From NCBI RefSeq assembly GCF_011492945.1, contig NZ_CP045119.1, forward strand, positions 2,356,001 to 2,420,000: a stretch of DNA of 64,000 bases. The letters run 5' to 3'. How positions within the stretch are numbered: the stretch's first letter is position 1; each line of letters opens with the position of its first letter. This document shows, piece after piece, positions 1 to 7,168 of the stretch. The position numbers and the translations under genes are program-made. This DNA is from Rubrobacter tropicus. GTDB lineage: Bacteria > Actinomycetota > Rubrobacteria > Rubrobacterales > Rubrobacteraceae. Below the pieces are notes generated by a model. The model was not told the origin of the DNA. It was given only the letters and a program-made list of their open reading frames with translations, and searched no databases.

Positions 1-104
1 AGCGCCTCGGAGAACTCGTTCATGTTCTCGAGGACCTGCTCCAGCTCTTCGCGTTCGCGGGCGGCCTCGAAGAGGGCTTCGGCGTAGGTGGAGGCGGCGC
101 TCAA
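1..104 (-). CDS. atpH: ATP synthase F1 subunit delta (N-terminus only; runs off the window)
   Basis: Thirty-four codons on the minus strand read MSAASTYAEALFEAARE and onward, the typical N-terminus of F1 delta (OSCP homologue), which links the F1 head to the b-subunit stalk. The likely start is a TTG at 104-102 that overlaps the atpF stop as TTGA. The gene continues beyond position 1, so the central and C-terminal parts cannot be judged. Its place directly after atpF is the normal bacterial order. Confidence 0.85.
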   Translation of the reverse strand, partial: MSAASTYAEALFEAAREREELEQVLENMNEFSEA

Positions 105-646
105 GCGGTGCTTCTCCCGTTGCCCGTCGAAGAAGCGGCGACCTCGGCTTCGAGGTCGTCGAGGGCCTGGGCGACGAGGCGCTCGTGCTCGTCGTGGTCG
201 ACCGTTCGGCCGAGGACCTGCTCAGAGGCCTGGATCACCATCCCGGCGACCTCGCTGCGGACCTCGCGTATGGCGCTCTCGCGCTCGCGGCCGATCTCGT
301 CGCGGGCCCTTTGTATGATCTTGTCGCCCTCCTCGCGGGCCTCCCTCTTCGTCCGCTCGCGCTGGGCGTCGGCCTGCTTGCGGGCGTCTTCCAGGATGCG
401 GCGGCCCTCGCCGCGGGCCTCCTCGATCTGGCGCCGGTACTCGGCCAGGAGTTCCCTGGCCTCCTCGCGCGTCTTCTGGGCCTCGTCGATGGCGCCCTCG
501 ATCTCCTTCTGGCGCCTGTCGATCTGCTCCCGGATCGGCGGGTAGACGTAGCGTATGACCAGCACCAGCAAGATCGCGAAAGTGACGATCTCCCAGAAGA
601 GCAGGCTCGTCTTGATCAGGTCAAAGATGCCCGTTGGGTCAAGCAT
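101..646 (-). CDS. atpF: ATP synthase F0 subunit b
   Basis: This 181-residue protein has one N-terminal membrane helix (about residues 14-33) followed by a long, highly charged helix rich in Glu, Arg and Ala. That is the layout of the b subunit, which forms the peripheral stalk of F0F1 ATP synthase at the cytoplasmic membrane. Length is normal for a slightly extended b subunit. It follows atpE by 35 nt and ends in a TTGA overlap with atpH, so translation of the two is probably coupled. Confidence 0.95.
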   Translation of the reverse strand: MLDPTGIFDLIKTSLLFWEIVTFAILLVLVIRYVYPPIREQIDRRQKEIEGAIDEAQKTREEARELLAEYRRQIEEARGEGRRILEDARKQADAQRERTKREAREEGDKIIQRARDEIGRERESAIREVRSEVAGMVIQASEQVLGRTVDHDEHERLVAQALDDLEAEVAASSTGNGRSTA

Positions 647-681
647 GTGTTCTCCTTACCTAGCCTCGGGCGCCCCGGCCA

Positions 682-906
682 TTAAGCCGGAAGGATCCCG
701 AGCCCGATGAGCAGGGCGAAGGCGAGGCCGAAGAGCGCCTGCGCCTCGACCAGGCCGATGCCGACGAACAGCCACGTCCTCGAAAGCTCGAACGCCTCCG
801 GCTGGCGGTGGATCGACGCGATGGTCTGCCCGAACAGGTAGCCCATCCCGATTCCCGAACCGATCACCGCGGTTCCAGCGGCCACTCCGAACCCTATTGC
901 TTCCAT
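682..906 (-). CDS. atpE: ATP synthase F0 subunit c
   Basis: This 74-residue protein has two membrane helices joined by the polar RQP loop (R34-Q35-P36). The ion-binding carboxylate is E54, in GLVEAQALFG. The neighbouring residues lack the Gln and Ser/Thr pattern of sodium-binding c subunits, so proton coupling is likely; this is an inference from motif alone. An ATG start is supported by a GA-rich stretch (gagaggta) just upstream on the minus strand. It lies between atpB and atpF as expected. Confidence 0.96.
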   Translation of the reverse strand: MEAIGFGVAAGTAVIGSGIGMGYLFGQTIASIHRQPEAFELSRTWLFVGIGLVEAQALFGLAFALLIGLGILPA

Positions 907-950
907 GTTACCTCTCCTCTCTGTTTGTTTTCTTCCTCATCCTGCCGCCG

Positions 951-1742
951 CTAGTGTTCCGTGCGGTACAGGGCGATCTCGATATAAACCTGCGTCAGGA
1001 TAGCGAAAATGTAGGCCTGCAACACGGCGACGAAGATTTCGAAAGCATACAGCACTATCGCCATCGGAACGGAGACGGCGGCCATGAAGGTTCCGAAGTA
1101 CAGGATAAAGCTCAGAAAGATGAAGATGAGCAGGTGCCCGGCCAGGATGTTGGCGTAGAGCCGCATGGCGAGCGTCAGCGGCTTGGACAGCTCAGAAATC
1201 CACTCGATCACGAACATGAACGGTACGAAGACGATCTTTAGCGGCAGCCCCGGCGGCACGAACGCCGCGACATACCCGCCGAGCCCGTTGCGCCGGATGC
1301 CGACGTACTGGGTGATGATGAACGTAAGCAGCGCCAACGCCAGCGTGAACGTGATGCTGGCGGTGACGGGGTAACTGTTCGGGACGAGACCTATAAGGTT
1401 GAGCACGAGCAGGAAGACGAAGAGCGTGAGGGTGTATGGGAAGAACTTTCTGCCCTCCTCGCCCATCTGCCCGCCGAGGCTGTTCCGGCCGAAGCCGTAG
1501 ATCTCCTCGACCAGCACCTGATACGCCCCCGGACGGTTCTTGAGCAACCTGCTCCCGACGAACATGATGAGGAACGTGACCGCGGCCCCGATCCACAAGA
1601 ACACCACGGCCTTGGTTATGGAGATGTCGATCCCGAAGAGCGACAGCTCGACGAACACGTGCTGCCCCGCCTCGAAGGTGTGGATGATCTCCTTCCGCAC
1701 CTCTTCCGCGCTTACCTGCGCCAACGTGAGCGTATTGCTCAA
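951..1742 (-). CDS. atpB: ATP synthase F0 subunit a
   Basis: This 263-residue polytopic membrane protein carries the diagnostic LAMRLYANILAGH motif, with the essential arginine at R194 that acts against the c-ring carboxylate during proton translocation. The start is a TTG at 1742-1740 that overlaps the atpI stop as TTGA. The same TTGA coupling occurs at atpZ/atpI and atpF/atpH. Length and position (after atpI, before atpE) are normal. Confidence 0.96.
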   Translation of the reverse strand: MSNTLTLAQVSAEEVRKEIIHTFEAGQHVFVELSLFGIDISITKAVVFLWIGAAVTFLIMFVGSRLLKNRPGAYQVLVEEIYGFGRNSLGGQMGEEGRKFFPYTLTLFVFLLVLNLIGLVPNSYPVTASITFTLALALLTFIITQYVGIRRNGLGGYVAAFVPPGLPLKIVFVPFMFVIEWISELSKPLTLAMRLYANILAGHLLIFIFLSFILYFGTFMAAVSVPMAIVLYAFEIFVAVLQAYIFAILTQVYIEIALYRTEH

Positions 1743-2170
1743 ACCTCTGTCCTCCGTTCTACTCCCCCGTGCCCGGATCGGACAGCGGAATTCTCGCCGG
1801 CCATCTTAGCGGGCGCGCCCACCAAAAGCACGACGTTCTCTATCACGTAAACCCCCGCGAACCCGCAAAGCAGCGGCACCGCGGGCAATGAACCGAGGTA
1901 TATCGGGACCCCGAGTGCCACCGCCGCAAACGCGAGCCGCCCGAAGTACACGGCGAGCCCGAGCACTATCCTGTCCCCCGAAAGCCCCCCGCCAAGCAGC
2001 GCGGCCGTCACGGCTATGGACGTGAAACACACCACGCCGACGCCGACGCCATACAGGTAAGCACCCGCGTGTAATCCACCGAAGTAGTACCAGATCGTCC
2101 CGGTTGCGAAAAGCGAGAGCACACCCGCCACTGCCGCCCCCCCGGCGGCCAATCGCCAGTGTGTACTCAA
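1739..2170 (-). CDS. atpI: ATP synthase subunit I (AtpI family)
   Basis: This is a 143-residue hydrophobic protein with about four predicted membrane segments, placed just before atpB where AtpI assembly factors normally sit. AtpI proteins help c-ring assembly or Mg2+ uptake in other bacteria. The open frame extends upstream to 2452, but that part is the out-of-frame shadow of atpZ. The chosen start is a TTG at 2170 that overlaps the atpZ stop as TTGA. Family assignment rests on context and hydropathy because AtpI sequences diverge widely. Confidence 0.75.
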   Translation of the reverse strand: MSTHWRLAAGGAAVAGVLSLFATGTIWYYFGGLHAGAYLYGVGVGVVCFTSIAVTAALLGGGLSGDRIVLGLAVYFGRLAFAAVALGVPIYLGSLPAVPLLCGFAGVYVIENVVLLVGAPAKMAGENSAVRSGHGGVERRTEV

Positions 2171-2394
2171 CCGCCTCCCACCTGCTTCAAGGCCGTGAAG
2201 AGGTAGTAAAGCGCCGCCCCGAAACCGACCAGCATCCCAAGCAGCAAGAAGAGCGGCAACGTCCCAACCAGCCAGTCCAGCCCGTACCCGCCCGCCGTGA
2301 AGACCGCGATGATGAACATGAAAGCGAACCCGATATGGAAGAAGCGGGCGTAGTTTTGGTTCGAGTCGTTCCGTTGGGAATCGGTGTTCGGCAT
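2167..2394 (-). CDS. atpZ: AtpZ/AtpI-like small membrane protein
   Basis: This is a short protein of about 75 residues with two membrane helices, including GGYGLDWLVGTLPLFLLLG, the GxxxDxxxGTxP signature of AtpZ-type proteins. These precede atpI/atpB in many operons and are thought to assist F0 assembly or Mg2+/Ca2+ transport. An ATG at 2406 would add four residues, but it overlaps a TATGAT -10 box, so the ATG at 2394, exactly 7 nt after that box, is preferred. The mRNA would then be leaderless. Confidence 0.75.
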   Translation of the reverse strand: MPNTDSQRNDSNQNYARFFHIGFAFMFIIAVFTAGGYGLDWLVGTLPLFLLLGMLVGFGAALYYLFTALKQVGGG

Positions 2395-2401
2395 CGCCGG
2401 A

Positions 2402-2430
2402 ATCATACCCTACGGCCGAAATCGTTGCAA
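2402..2430 (-). promoter_or_regulatory. Predicted atp operon promoter, leaderless type
   Basis: On the minus strand a TTGCAA -35 box (2430-2425) and a TATGAT -10 box (2407-2402) are separated by 17 bp. The ATG at 2394 lies 7 nt after the -10 box, so transcription would start at or next to the start codon. Seen by eye; the start site is unproven. Confidence 0.6.
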
Positions 2431-2583
2431 AGAGTTTCAAGCTTTCCGGCACGCGCCCGCCCCCACACCCTTCACCCTCGCCATCGGGACCCGGAAAGGC
2501 GAGGAAATCCGCGGTTCCGTCGTCCCATCATCCATCCCAGTCACCCCGATCTCCCTCCAAAACCTGAAGTTGTAACAACATGA

Positions 2584-2637
2584 TACTCCCTTATTGACAT
2601 TGCGTCAATAGACACTGTGTCAATAAGGGAGTAGATT
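2584..2637 (+). promoter_or_regulatory. TetR promoter overlapped by a 16-bp inverted-repeat operator
   Basis: Perfect 16-bp arms, TACTCCCTTATTGACA at 2584-2599 and its complement at 2618-2633, enclose 18 nt that contain further GTCAA half-sites. A TAGACA -35 (2609-2614) and TAGATT -10 (2632-2637) are 17 bp apart, so the repeat covers the promoter core. A TetR gene follows at once, which points to autoregulation. TTGACA hexamers occur on both strands inside the arms. Confidence 0.8.
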
Positions 2638-2644
2638 GTCCATC

Positions 2645-3310
2645 GTGAGAGGAGAAGGCGAAAGACGGGGCGGGGTTCAGAGAAGGCGGAGGAGTCCCGA
2701 GGAGGCCGAGCGGGCCATCCTGGCGGCGGCGAGGTCTTTTCTGTCCGAGCGCCCTTTTCGGGAGATGAAGGTGGAGGACGTCATGGCGCGCACGGGGTTG
2801 TCGCGGCCGGCGTTCTACGCGTACTTCAAGGACCGTTACGAGTTGGTGACGCGGCTGTTGGAAGGCATCGGCGGGTTGTTGTTCGCGGTAGACCGGCGGT
2901 GGCTGGTCGGCGATCCGGGCGTGGGACGGGAAGAGTCGCGCGAGATCCTGCGGGACGCGTTACGGGGAGGAGCGGAGACCTTCGGGCGTTACGGGCCGGT
3001 GTTGCGGGCCATCTCGGAGGCGGCGAGTTACGACGGGCGGGTCGAAGAGATGTACAGGTTCGGGTTGATCCAACGCCTCACCGAGGCGGTCGCGGCCAGG
3101 ATCTCGCGCGACGTCGAGGCGGGCATCTCGCCGGAGGGCCTCGTCCCGGAGGAGACCGCCAGGGCGCTGGTGCTCATGACCGAGCGGTACCTGATCGACG
3201 CTTATGGGCGGCCTTCGGACCGGGACCGCGTCCCCGACGCCACGGTCATCAGGACGCTGGAGACGATCTGGCTCAGCACGCTCTACGGTCCGGAGATGAC
3301 GCGGCCGTGA
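2645..3310 (+). CDS. TetR/AcrR-family transcriptional regulator
   Basis: This is a protein of about 221 residues. Its N-terminal helix-turn-helix domain is recognisable: AILAAARSFLSERPFREMKVEDV, then ARTGLSRPAFYAYFKDRYELV as recognition helix and the usual YF-K-D end. The C-terminal ligand-binding half is not recognisable to a substrate class. The start is probably the GTG at 2645, exactly 7 nt after a TAGATT box; a TTG at 2636 overlaps that box. The upstream inverted repeat suggests it represses its own gene. It diverges from the atp operon, but nothing shows that it controls atp genes. The target is unknown. Confidence 0.88.
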   Translation: MRGEGERRGGVQRRRRSPEEAERAILAAARSFLSERPFREMKVEDVMARTGLSRPAFYAYFKDRYELVTRLLEGIGGLLFAVDRRWLVGDPGVGREESREILRDALRGGAETFGRYGPVLRAISEAASYDGRVEEMYRFGLIQRLTEAVAARISRDVEAGISPEGLVPEETARALVLMTERYLIDAYGRPSDRDRVPDATVIRTLETIWLSTLYGPEMTRP

Positions 3311-3566
3311 TGACGAAGATCCGCCTTTCGTCCGGACAAACCCTCGCCCCACTCGAGGGCGGATTGCCGTGAGCCACTACCTTTTCGTCGCCGGTTTTTG
3401 CCTGCTGCTGGTCCACGAGATGGACGCGGTACGGCTCGAAGAGTGGAAGATCTTCCCGCTCCTCTGCGGGATGCGGGAGGAGTCGGGTTACGTCACGTTC
3501 GCCGCCCTGCACGTCCCTATCTACGCGCTCTTGTTGCTAGGGCTTCTCACAGCGGCTTGCGTAAGG

Positions 3567-3676
3567 ATTGATCCTTCCACAAGCCGGGCTTCAGGCTACA
3601 GGTTTCAGGCATCAGGAAGGATTTAGTGGACGGACGGTGGTCGCCAACCGGGGACCTTCGGACGAGGTGGATCAAT
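3567..3676. repeat. Probable short insertion with terminal inverted repeats and CAGG heptads
   Basis: ATTGATCC (3567-3574) and GGATCAAT (3669-3676) are perfect inverted repeats bounding about 110 bp that interrupt the reading frame. Inside, 3586-3619 holds four heptad units of the form NNNCAGG. A related block in permuted order is found at 48825-48861. No target-site duplication could be fixed by eye, so a miniature mobile element is only a possibility. Confidence 0.4.
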
Positions 3677-3882
3677 ACTCATGAACTCCGCTATCAGAGA
3701 TGACGGCGCGAACGATGCCTTGATCCTCGGGCTCGACGCGTTCTTCGTAGTCCACGTCGTCCTACACATGGTCTTTCGCAACCACCCGGAGAACCGGTCC
3801 GGGTCGCCCTTTTCGTGGGCCCTCATTTTGGGCGCCGGTGCCTGCGGAACGGCCGATCTGCTCGTCTCACTCGCCATTTGGA

Positions 3883-3916
3883 GCGGGTTTCGGAAGTTAA
3901 AACTTCCGAAACCCGC
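3883..3916. terminator. Perfect 16-bp hairpin at the 3' end of the DUF6713-like gene
   Basis: GCGGGTTTCGGAAGTT (3883-3898) pairs perfectly with 3901-3916 across a 2-nt loop. It lies between converging genes and joins directly to a heptad repeat element. There is no T-run, so it may be an mRNA-end structure rather than a classic intrinsic terminator. Confidence 0.55.
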
Positions 3917-4018
3917 GCCATCAGCTATCAGGCCGCTCCGGCTTCGCCTCCGCTTTCAGCGGTCGGCTTCTTGCTCCTGTTGATTGGCTGAAAGCTGATG
4001 GCTGACCGCTAATAGCTT
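3917..4018. repeat. Heptad repeat element (copy 1)
   Basis: TCAGCNN heptads lead into the shared core CCGCTCCGGCTTCGCCTCCGC, then GCTGANN heptads return (GCTGAAA, GCTGATG, GCTGACC). It fills the gap between converging genes. See the repeat-family finding. Confidence 0.8.
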
Positions 4019-4036
4019 TCCACGTTGTGGTTCCCC

Positions 4037-4645
4037 CTATTGGTCGGCGCCTGCCCAAGCCAGGGCGTCCTCCAACCGGTCGTTGCCCCAGAAGAGCTCG
4101 CCGCCAACCACGAAGCTCGGCGCCCCGAAGATACCGAGTTCCGAGGCCCTTCGAGTTTGCTCGCGCAGGCGTTGCCTGTTGGCGGGAGCATGGGCTTCAT
4201 CGAAGATGCGCGCGCCCGGCAACCCCAGCGAGTCGAGTATCGAACGGACCTCGTCGGCCTCCCCGATCTCGCGGTCATCGGCGAAGTTGGCCCGGAAGAC
4301 CGCCCGCGCGAAGTCGGGAAGCCAGGGTTCCTTCGTCTTCCCCGCGAAGCAGGCGACCCTGGCGGCGGCCACGCCGCTGCGGGGGAAGCGCGAGGGCCTC
4401 GCGAACGGTATGCCGTATTTCGAGCACAGGCGCTCCATGTCCCGCCACATGTAGCGGCCCTTTGCGGGATAGACGTTGAACGGCGAGTCGTCCCACCCCT
4501 GCTCAGCGAAGATGGGGCCCAGTAGAAACGGCTCCCAGACGACCGGCACGCCTGCGCGGGCGGCTGCCGCCCCGATCCTGGCGGCAGAAACGTACGAGTA
4601 CGTGCTACCGAACTCGAACCAGAAGTTCAGCTCAACCGCGTCCAC
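4037..4645 (-). CDS. 2-hydroxychromene-2-carboxylate isomerase-like DsbA-family protein
   Basis: This 202-residue thioredoxin-fold protein of the HCCA isomerase / kappa-class GST type begins ELNFWFEFGSTYSYV, where the FxFGSxYSY segment carries the active-site Ser. It also has GIFGAPSFVVGGELFWGNDRL near the C-terminus, typical of the family. Such enzymes use glutathione for isomerisation in naphthalene breakdown, but homologues are common in genomes without that pathway, so the substrate here is unknown. It sits 34 nt downstream of comEB on the same strand and may be co-transcribed. Confidence 0.85.
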   Translation of the reverse strand: MDAVELNFWFEFGSTYSYVSAARIGAAAARAGVPVVWEPFLLGPIFAEQGWDDSPFNVYPAKGRYMWRDMERLCSKYGIPFARPSRFPRSGVAAARVACFAGKTKEPWLPDFARAVFRANFADDREIGEADEVRSILDSLGLPGARIFDEAHAPANRQRLREQTRRASELGIFGAPSFVVGGELFWGNDRLEDALAWAGADQ

Positions 4646-4679
4646 GCATCCCCCGACGGGCTCGGACTTCGCTGTCCCG

Positions 4680-5183
4680 CTAGGACGTGGTCCGGGACTC
4701 GAACCTGACCATCCGCAAACCGCCCTCCGCGGCGAGTTCCATCGCGAGTGGGTCGGGGTATCCGCCGGCGTAGCGGACCTCCTCGATGCCGGCGTTCATG
4801 ATCATCTTCACGCACATCAGGCAGGGCTGGTGGGTGCAGTAGATGGAGGCTCCGGTCACGGAGACGCCGTGGTATGCGGCCTGGATGATGGCGTTCTGCT
4901 CGGCGTGGAGGGTGCGCTGGCAGCTCTCGCGGCCGTCCACGATGCGGATGAGGCACCCGACGTCGTCGCAGTGGGGCATTCCGGACGGGGAGCCGTTGTA
5001 GCCGGTGGTGAGGATGCGTTTGTCGCGCACGATCACGGCGCCCACGGCGAGCCGCGGGCACGTCGAACGGGTCGCCACCTCATGCGAGATCCTCATGAAG
5101 TACTCGTCCCACGACGGACGCGCCCTCTTCAGCGCCTCGTGCTCGTGGGAGGTGTCCACCCGCGGGTCCCTAAAGCGTTCCAT
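4680..5183 (-). CDS. comEB: Deoxycytidylate (dCMP) deaminase
   Basis: This 167-residue zinc-dependent deaminase has the catalytic HAE motif (residues 93-95) and the PCLMC zinc ligands (C121, C124). HCDDVGC at 71-77 matches the extra metal-site region of ComEB-type dCMP deaminases. The reaction is dCMP to dUMP, feeding thymidylate synthesis. It overlaps upp by 14 nt and lies in the same run as glyA, a sensible nucleotide/one-carbon operon. No competence function should be inferred from the gene name. Confidence 0.92.
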   Translation of the reverse strand: MERFRDPRVDTSHEHEALKRARPSWDEYFMRISHEVATRSTCPRLAVGAVIVRDKRILTTGYNGSPSGMPHCDDVGCLIRIVDGRESCQRTLHAEQNAIIQAAYHGVSVTGASIYCTHQPCLMCVKMIMNAGIEEVRYAGGYPDPLAMELAAEGGLRMVRFESRTTS

Positions 5184-5805
5184 AAAGCCTGTCCCCCGCG
5201 TCGCCGAGACCGGGAACTATAAAGGAGCGTTCGTCGAGTTCCGGGTCCACGGCCGCGGCGTAGAAGTTGACGTCCGGGTGCTCGCGGGTCACGCGTTCGA
5301 CGCCCGGTTCGGCGGCGACGGCGTGGAGGCAGGAAATCCAGGCCGCCCCCTCCTCCTTGAGCTTGTCGATGGTCGCCGACAGGCTGCCGCCCGTGGCGAG
5401 CATCGGGTCGAGGACGAGGACCAGGTAGTCCTCAAGGTTTCTCGGCAGGTTGACGTAGTACTCGACGGGAAGCGCCGTCTCCTCGTCGCGCCGGAGGCCC
5501 ATGAAGCCGACGGTCGCGCGCGGCAGCAGGGCCAGGGCGCCGTCGAGCATCCCGAGGCCCGCGCGCAGTACCGGCACGAGGCACACGGGGCCGGAGATCT
5601 GCTCGACCTCCGTCTCGACGAGCGGGGTCCTGATCCTCTCCGGGCGGGTCGGCATCCTCCTCGTCGCCTCCGCGACCATTATGAGGGCGAGCTCGCGCAT
5701 CGCCTGCCTGAAGTCCGTCGTGGGCGTCCGCTCGTCGCGCAGGACGGCGAGCTTGTGGCGGCTTAGAGGACCGTCTACGACGAAGAGGTTCTTGGCTTCA
5801 CTCAT
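5170..5805 (-). CDS. upp: Uracil phosphoribosyltransferase
   Basis: This 211-residue type I phosphoribosyltransferase carries the PRPP-binding loop [16 protein letters not shown] and the uracil-binding C-terminal stretch ([19 protein letters not shown]). It salvages uracil to UMP with PRPP. The start overlaps the glyA end by 8 nt and its own end overlaps comEB, so the three are very likely one operon. Length is normal for the family. Confidence 0.96.
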   Translation of the reverse strand: MSEAKNLFVVDGPLSRHKLAVLRDERTPTTDFRQAMRELALIMVAEATRRMPTRPERIRTPLVETEVEQISGPVCLVPVLRAGLGMLDGALALLPRATVGFMGLRRDEETALPVEYYVNLPRNLEDYLVLVLDPMLATGGSLSATIDKLKEEGAAWISCLHAVAAEPGVERVTREHPDVNFYAAAVDPELDERSFIVPGLGDAGDRLYGTL

Positions 5806-7021
5806 AGAGCGGGAAGGCGTCGGTGAGCTGCGCGACCCGGTCGCGGAGGCCGTCCGTCTCGCCGCGGGCGGTGGCGCAGACTACGGCCGAGATCTCGCGC
5901 ATCTCATCGGGCCCCATCCCCCGCGTGGTCATGGCGGGGGTCCCGAGCCTGATGCCGCTCGTTACGGTCGGGGGCTCCGGGTCGTTGGGGACCATGTTCT
6001 TGTTGCACGTGACCCCAACGGCCTCCAGCGACTGCTCGAGCTCGTGCCCGTTGACCCCGGCGTCCCGGAGGTCCACCAGCACCAGGTGGTTGTCCGTGCC
6101 GCCGGAGACGAGGTTCAGGCCGCCTTCGAGGAGGCCCTCCGCCAGCGCGCGGGCGTTCTCGACGACGCGGGCAGAATATTCTTTGAACTCCGGCTGAAGG
6201 GCCTCGCCGAAGGCGACGGCCTTGCCGGCGACCGCGTGCATCAGGGGGCCGCCCTGCATTCCCGGGAAGACGCGGCTGTTCACCTTTTTGGCGAACTCTT
6301 CGCGGCACAGGATCATGCCTCCCCTCGCGCCCCTCAAGGTCTTGTGCGTGGTCGTGGTGACTATCTCGCAGTGCGGCACGGGAGAAGGGTGGACGCCGGC
6401 CGCCACGAGCCCCGCGATGTGGGCCATGTCCGTCAGGAAGTAGGCGCCCACCTCGTCTGCGATGGCGCGGAACTTCTCGAAATCTATGATCCGCGGGTAG
6501 GCGCTGGCGCCGGCGAGGACCATTTTGGGCCTCTCCCTGAGCGCGATCTGACGCACCTCGTCGTAGTCTATGTAGCCGTCCTCGCCCACGCCGTAGTGGG
6601 AAAAGTCGTAGGTCCTGCCGCTGAAGTTGATCTTCATCCCGTGCGTCAGGTGCCCCCCGTGCGCGAGGTCCATAGAAAGGACCTTGTCGCCGGGATCTAT
6701 CAGGGCCGCGTAGGCCGCCTCGTTGGCCTGGCTGCCGGAGTGGGGCTGCACGTTGGCGTGCTCGGCCCCGAAGAGCTCCTTCGCCCGCTCTATCGCGAGG
6801 ACCTCGACCTTGTCGACCTGCTCGCAGCCGCCGTAGTAGCGCTTGCCGGGGTAGCCCTCCGCGTACTTGTTCGTGAGCACGGAACCCTGGGCCGCGAGCA
6901 CGGCCGGGGAGGCAAAGTTCTCGCTCGCTATAAGCTCTATCGTCGTCCGCTGGCGTTCGAGTTCCCCGTCTAGCGCCTCCTGGACCTGCCGGTCCACGAC
7001 CTCCGTGTAAGGTCCTGTCAT
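5798..7021 (-). CDS. glyA: Serine hydroxymethyltransferase
   Basis: This 407-residue PLP enzyme has the Schiff-base lysine K227 in [14 protein letters not shown], the N-terminal LIASENFAS motif and the HSGSQAN phosphate loop. It converts serine and tetrahydrofolate to glycine and 5,10-methylene-THF. It is first gene of the glyA-upp-comEB operon, linking one-carbon units with dUMP supply for thymidylate. The 147-nt upstream gap to the aldo/keto reductase gene should hold its promoter, but no convincing boxes or riboswitch were recognised. Confidence 0.97.
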   Translation of the reverse strand: MTGPYTEVVDRQVQEALDGELERQRTTIELIASENFASPAVLAAQGSVLTNKYAEGYPGKRYYGGCEQVDKVEVLAIERAKELFGAEHANVQPHSGSQANEAAYAALIDPGDKVLSMDLAHGGHLTHGMKINFSGRTYDFSHYGVGEDGYIDYDEVRQIALRERPKMVLAGASAYPRIIDFEKFRAIADEVGAYFLTDMAHIAGLVAAGVHPSPVPHCEIVTTTTHKTLRGARGGMILCREEFAKKVNSRVFPGMQGGPLMHAVAGKAVAFGEALQPEFKEYSARVVENARALAEGLLEGGLNLVSGGTDNHLVLVDLRDAGVNGHELEQSLEAVGVTCNKNMVPNDPEPPTVTSGIRLGTPAMTTRGMGPDEMREISAVVCATARGETDGLRDRVAQLTDAFPLYE

Positions 7022-7168
7022 GGTCTACCTCCGCTCGGGGTTGGGGACGTCGAACGCTTCTCGCGGGCTTCGTTCCCCCGGAGTATAGAGGCTGCCCGCT
7101 ACGCCCTCAAACGGCCGCGGCGGGGCCCGGAGCAAACGGTGGGAACCCCAGGCCCGGCCGAAGAGAGG

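Larger units (their letters stand above)
3369..3983 (+). pseudogene. DUF6713-like small membrane protein gene, interrupted
   Basis: The N-terminal piece (3369-3550) encodes a membrane protein start with LLLVHEMDAVRLEEWKIFP and LHVPIYALLLLGLL. The piece from about 3681 encodes LILGLDAFFVVHVVLH and a further helix. Together they resemble a single DUF6713-type protein of about 130 residues. Both pieces are in the same frame, but the joining segment contains an in-frame TAG at 3624 and a heptad repeat. The last 20 codons come from another repeat element. The family link is from memory of conserved HEMDAxRxxEW and HxxLH patterns. Two small separate proteins cannot be excluded. Confidence 0.55.

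Noticed and set aside
2645-3310. TetR gene as regulator of the divergent atp operon
   Set aside because: The operator lies over the TetR promoter, about 180 nt from the atp promoter boxes, and atp genes are rarely under TetR control.
5501-6973. A 490-codon plus-strand open frame opposite upp/glyA
   Set aside because: It mirrors codon positions of two certain genes on the other strand and has no recognisable domain; long antisense frames are expected at this GC content. The same applies to the 553-codon frame opposite rho (11922-13583).
7022-7168. Glycine or tetrahydrofolate riboswitch before glyA
   Set aside because: No conserved riboswitch core could be recognised in this 147-nt stretch.
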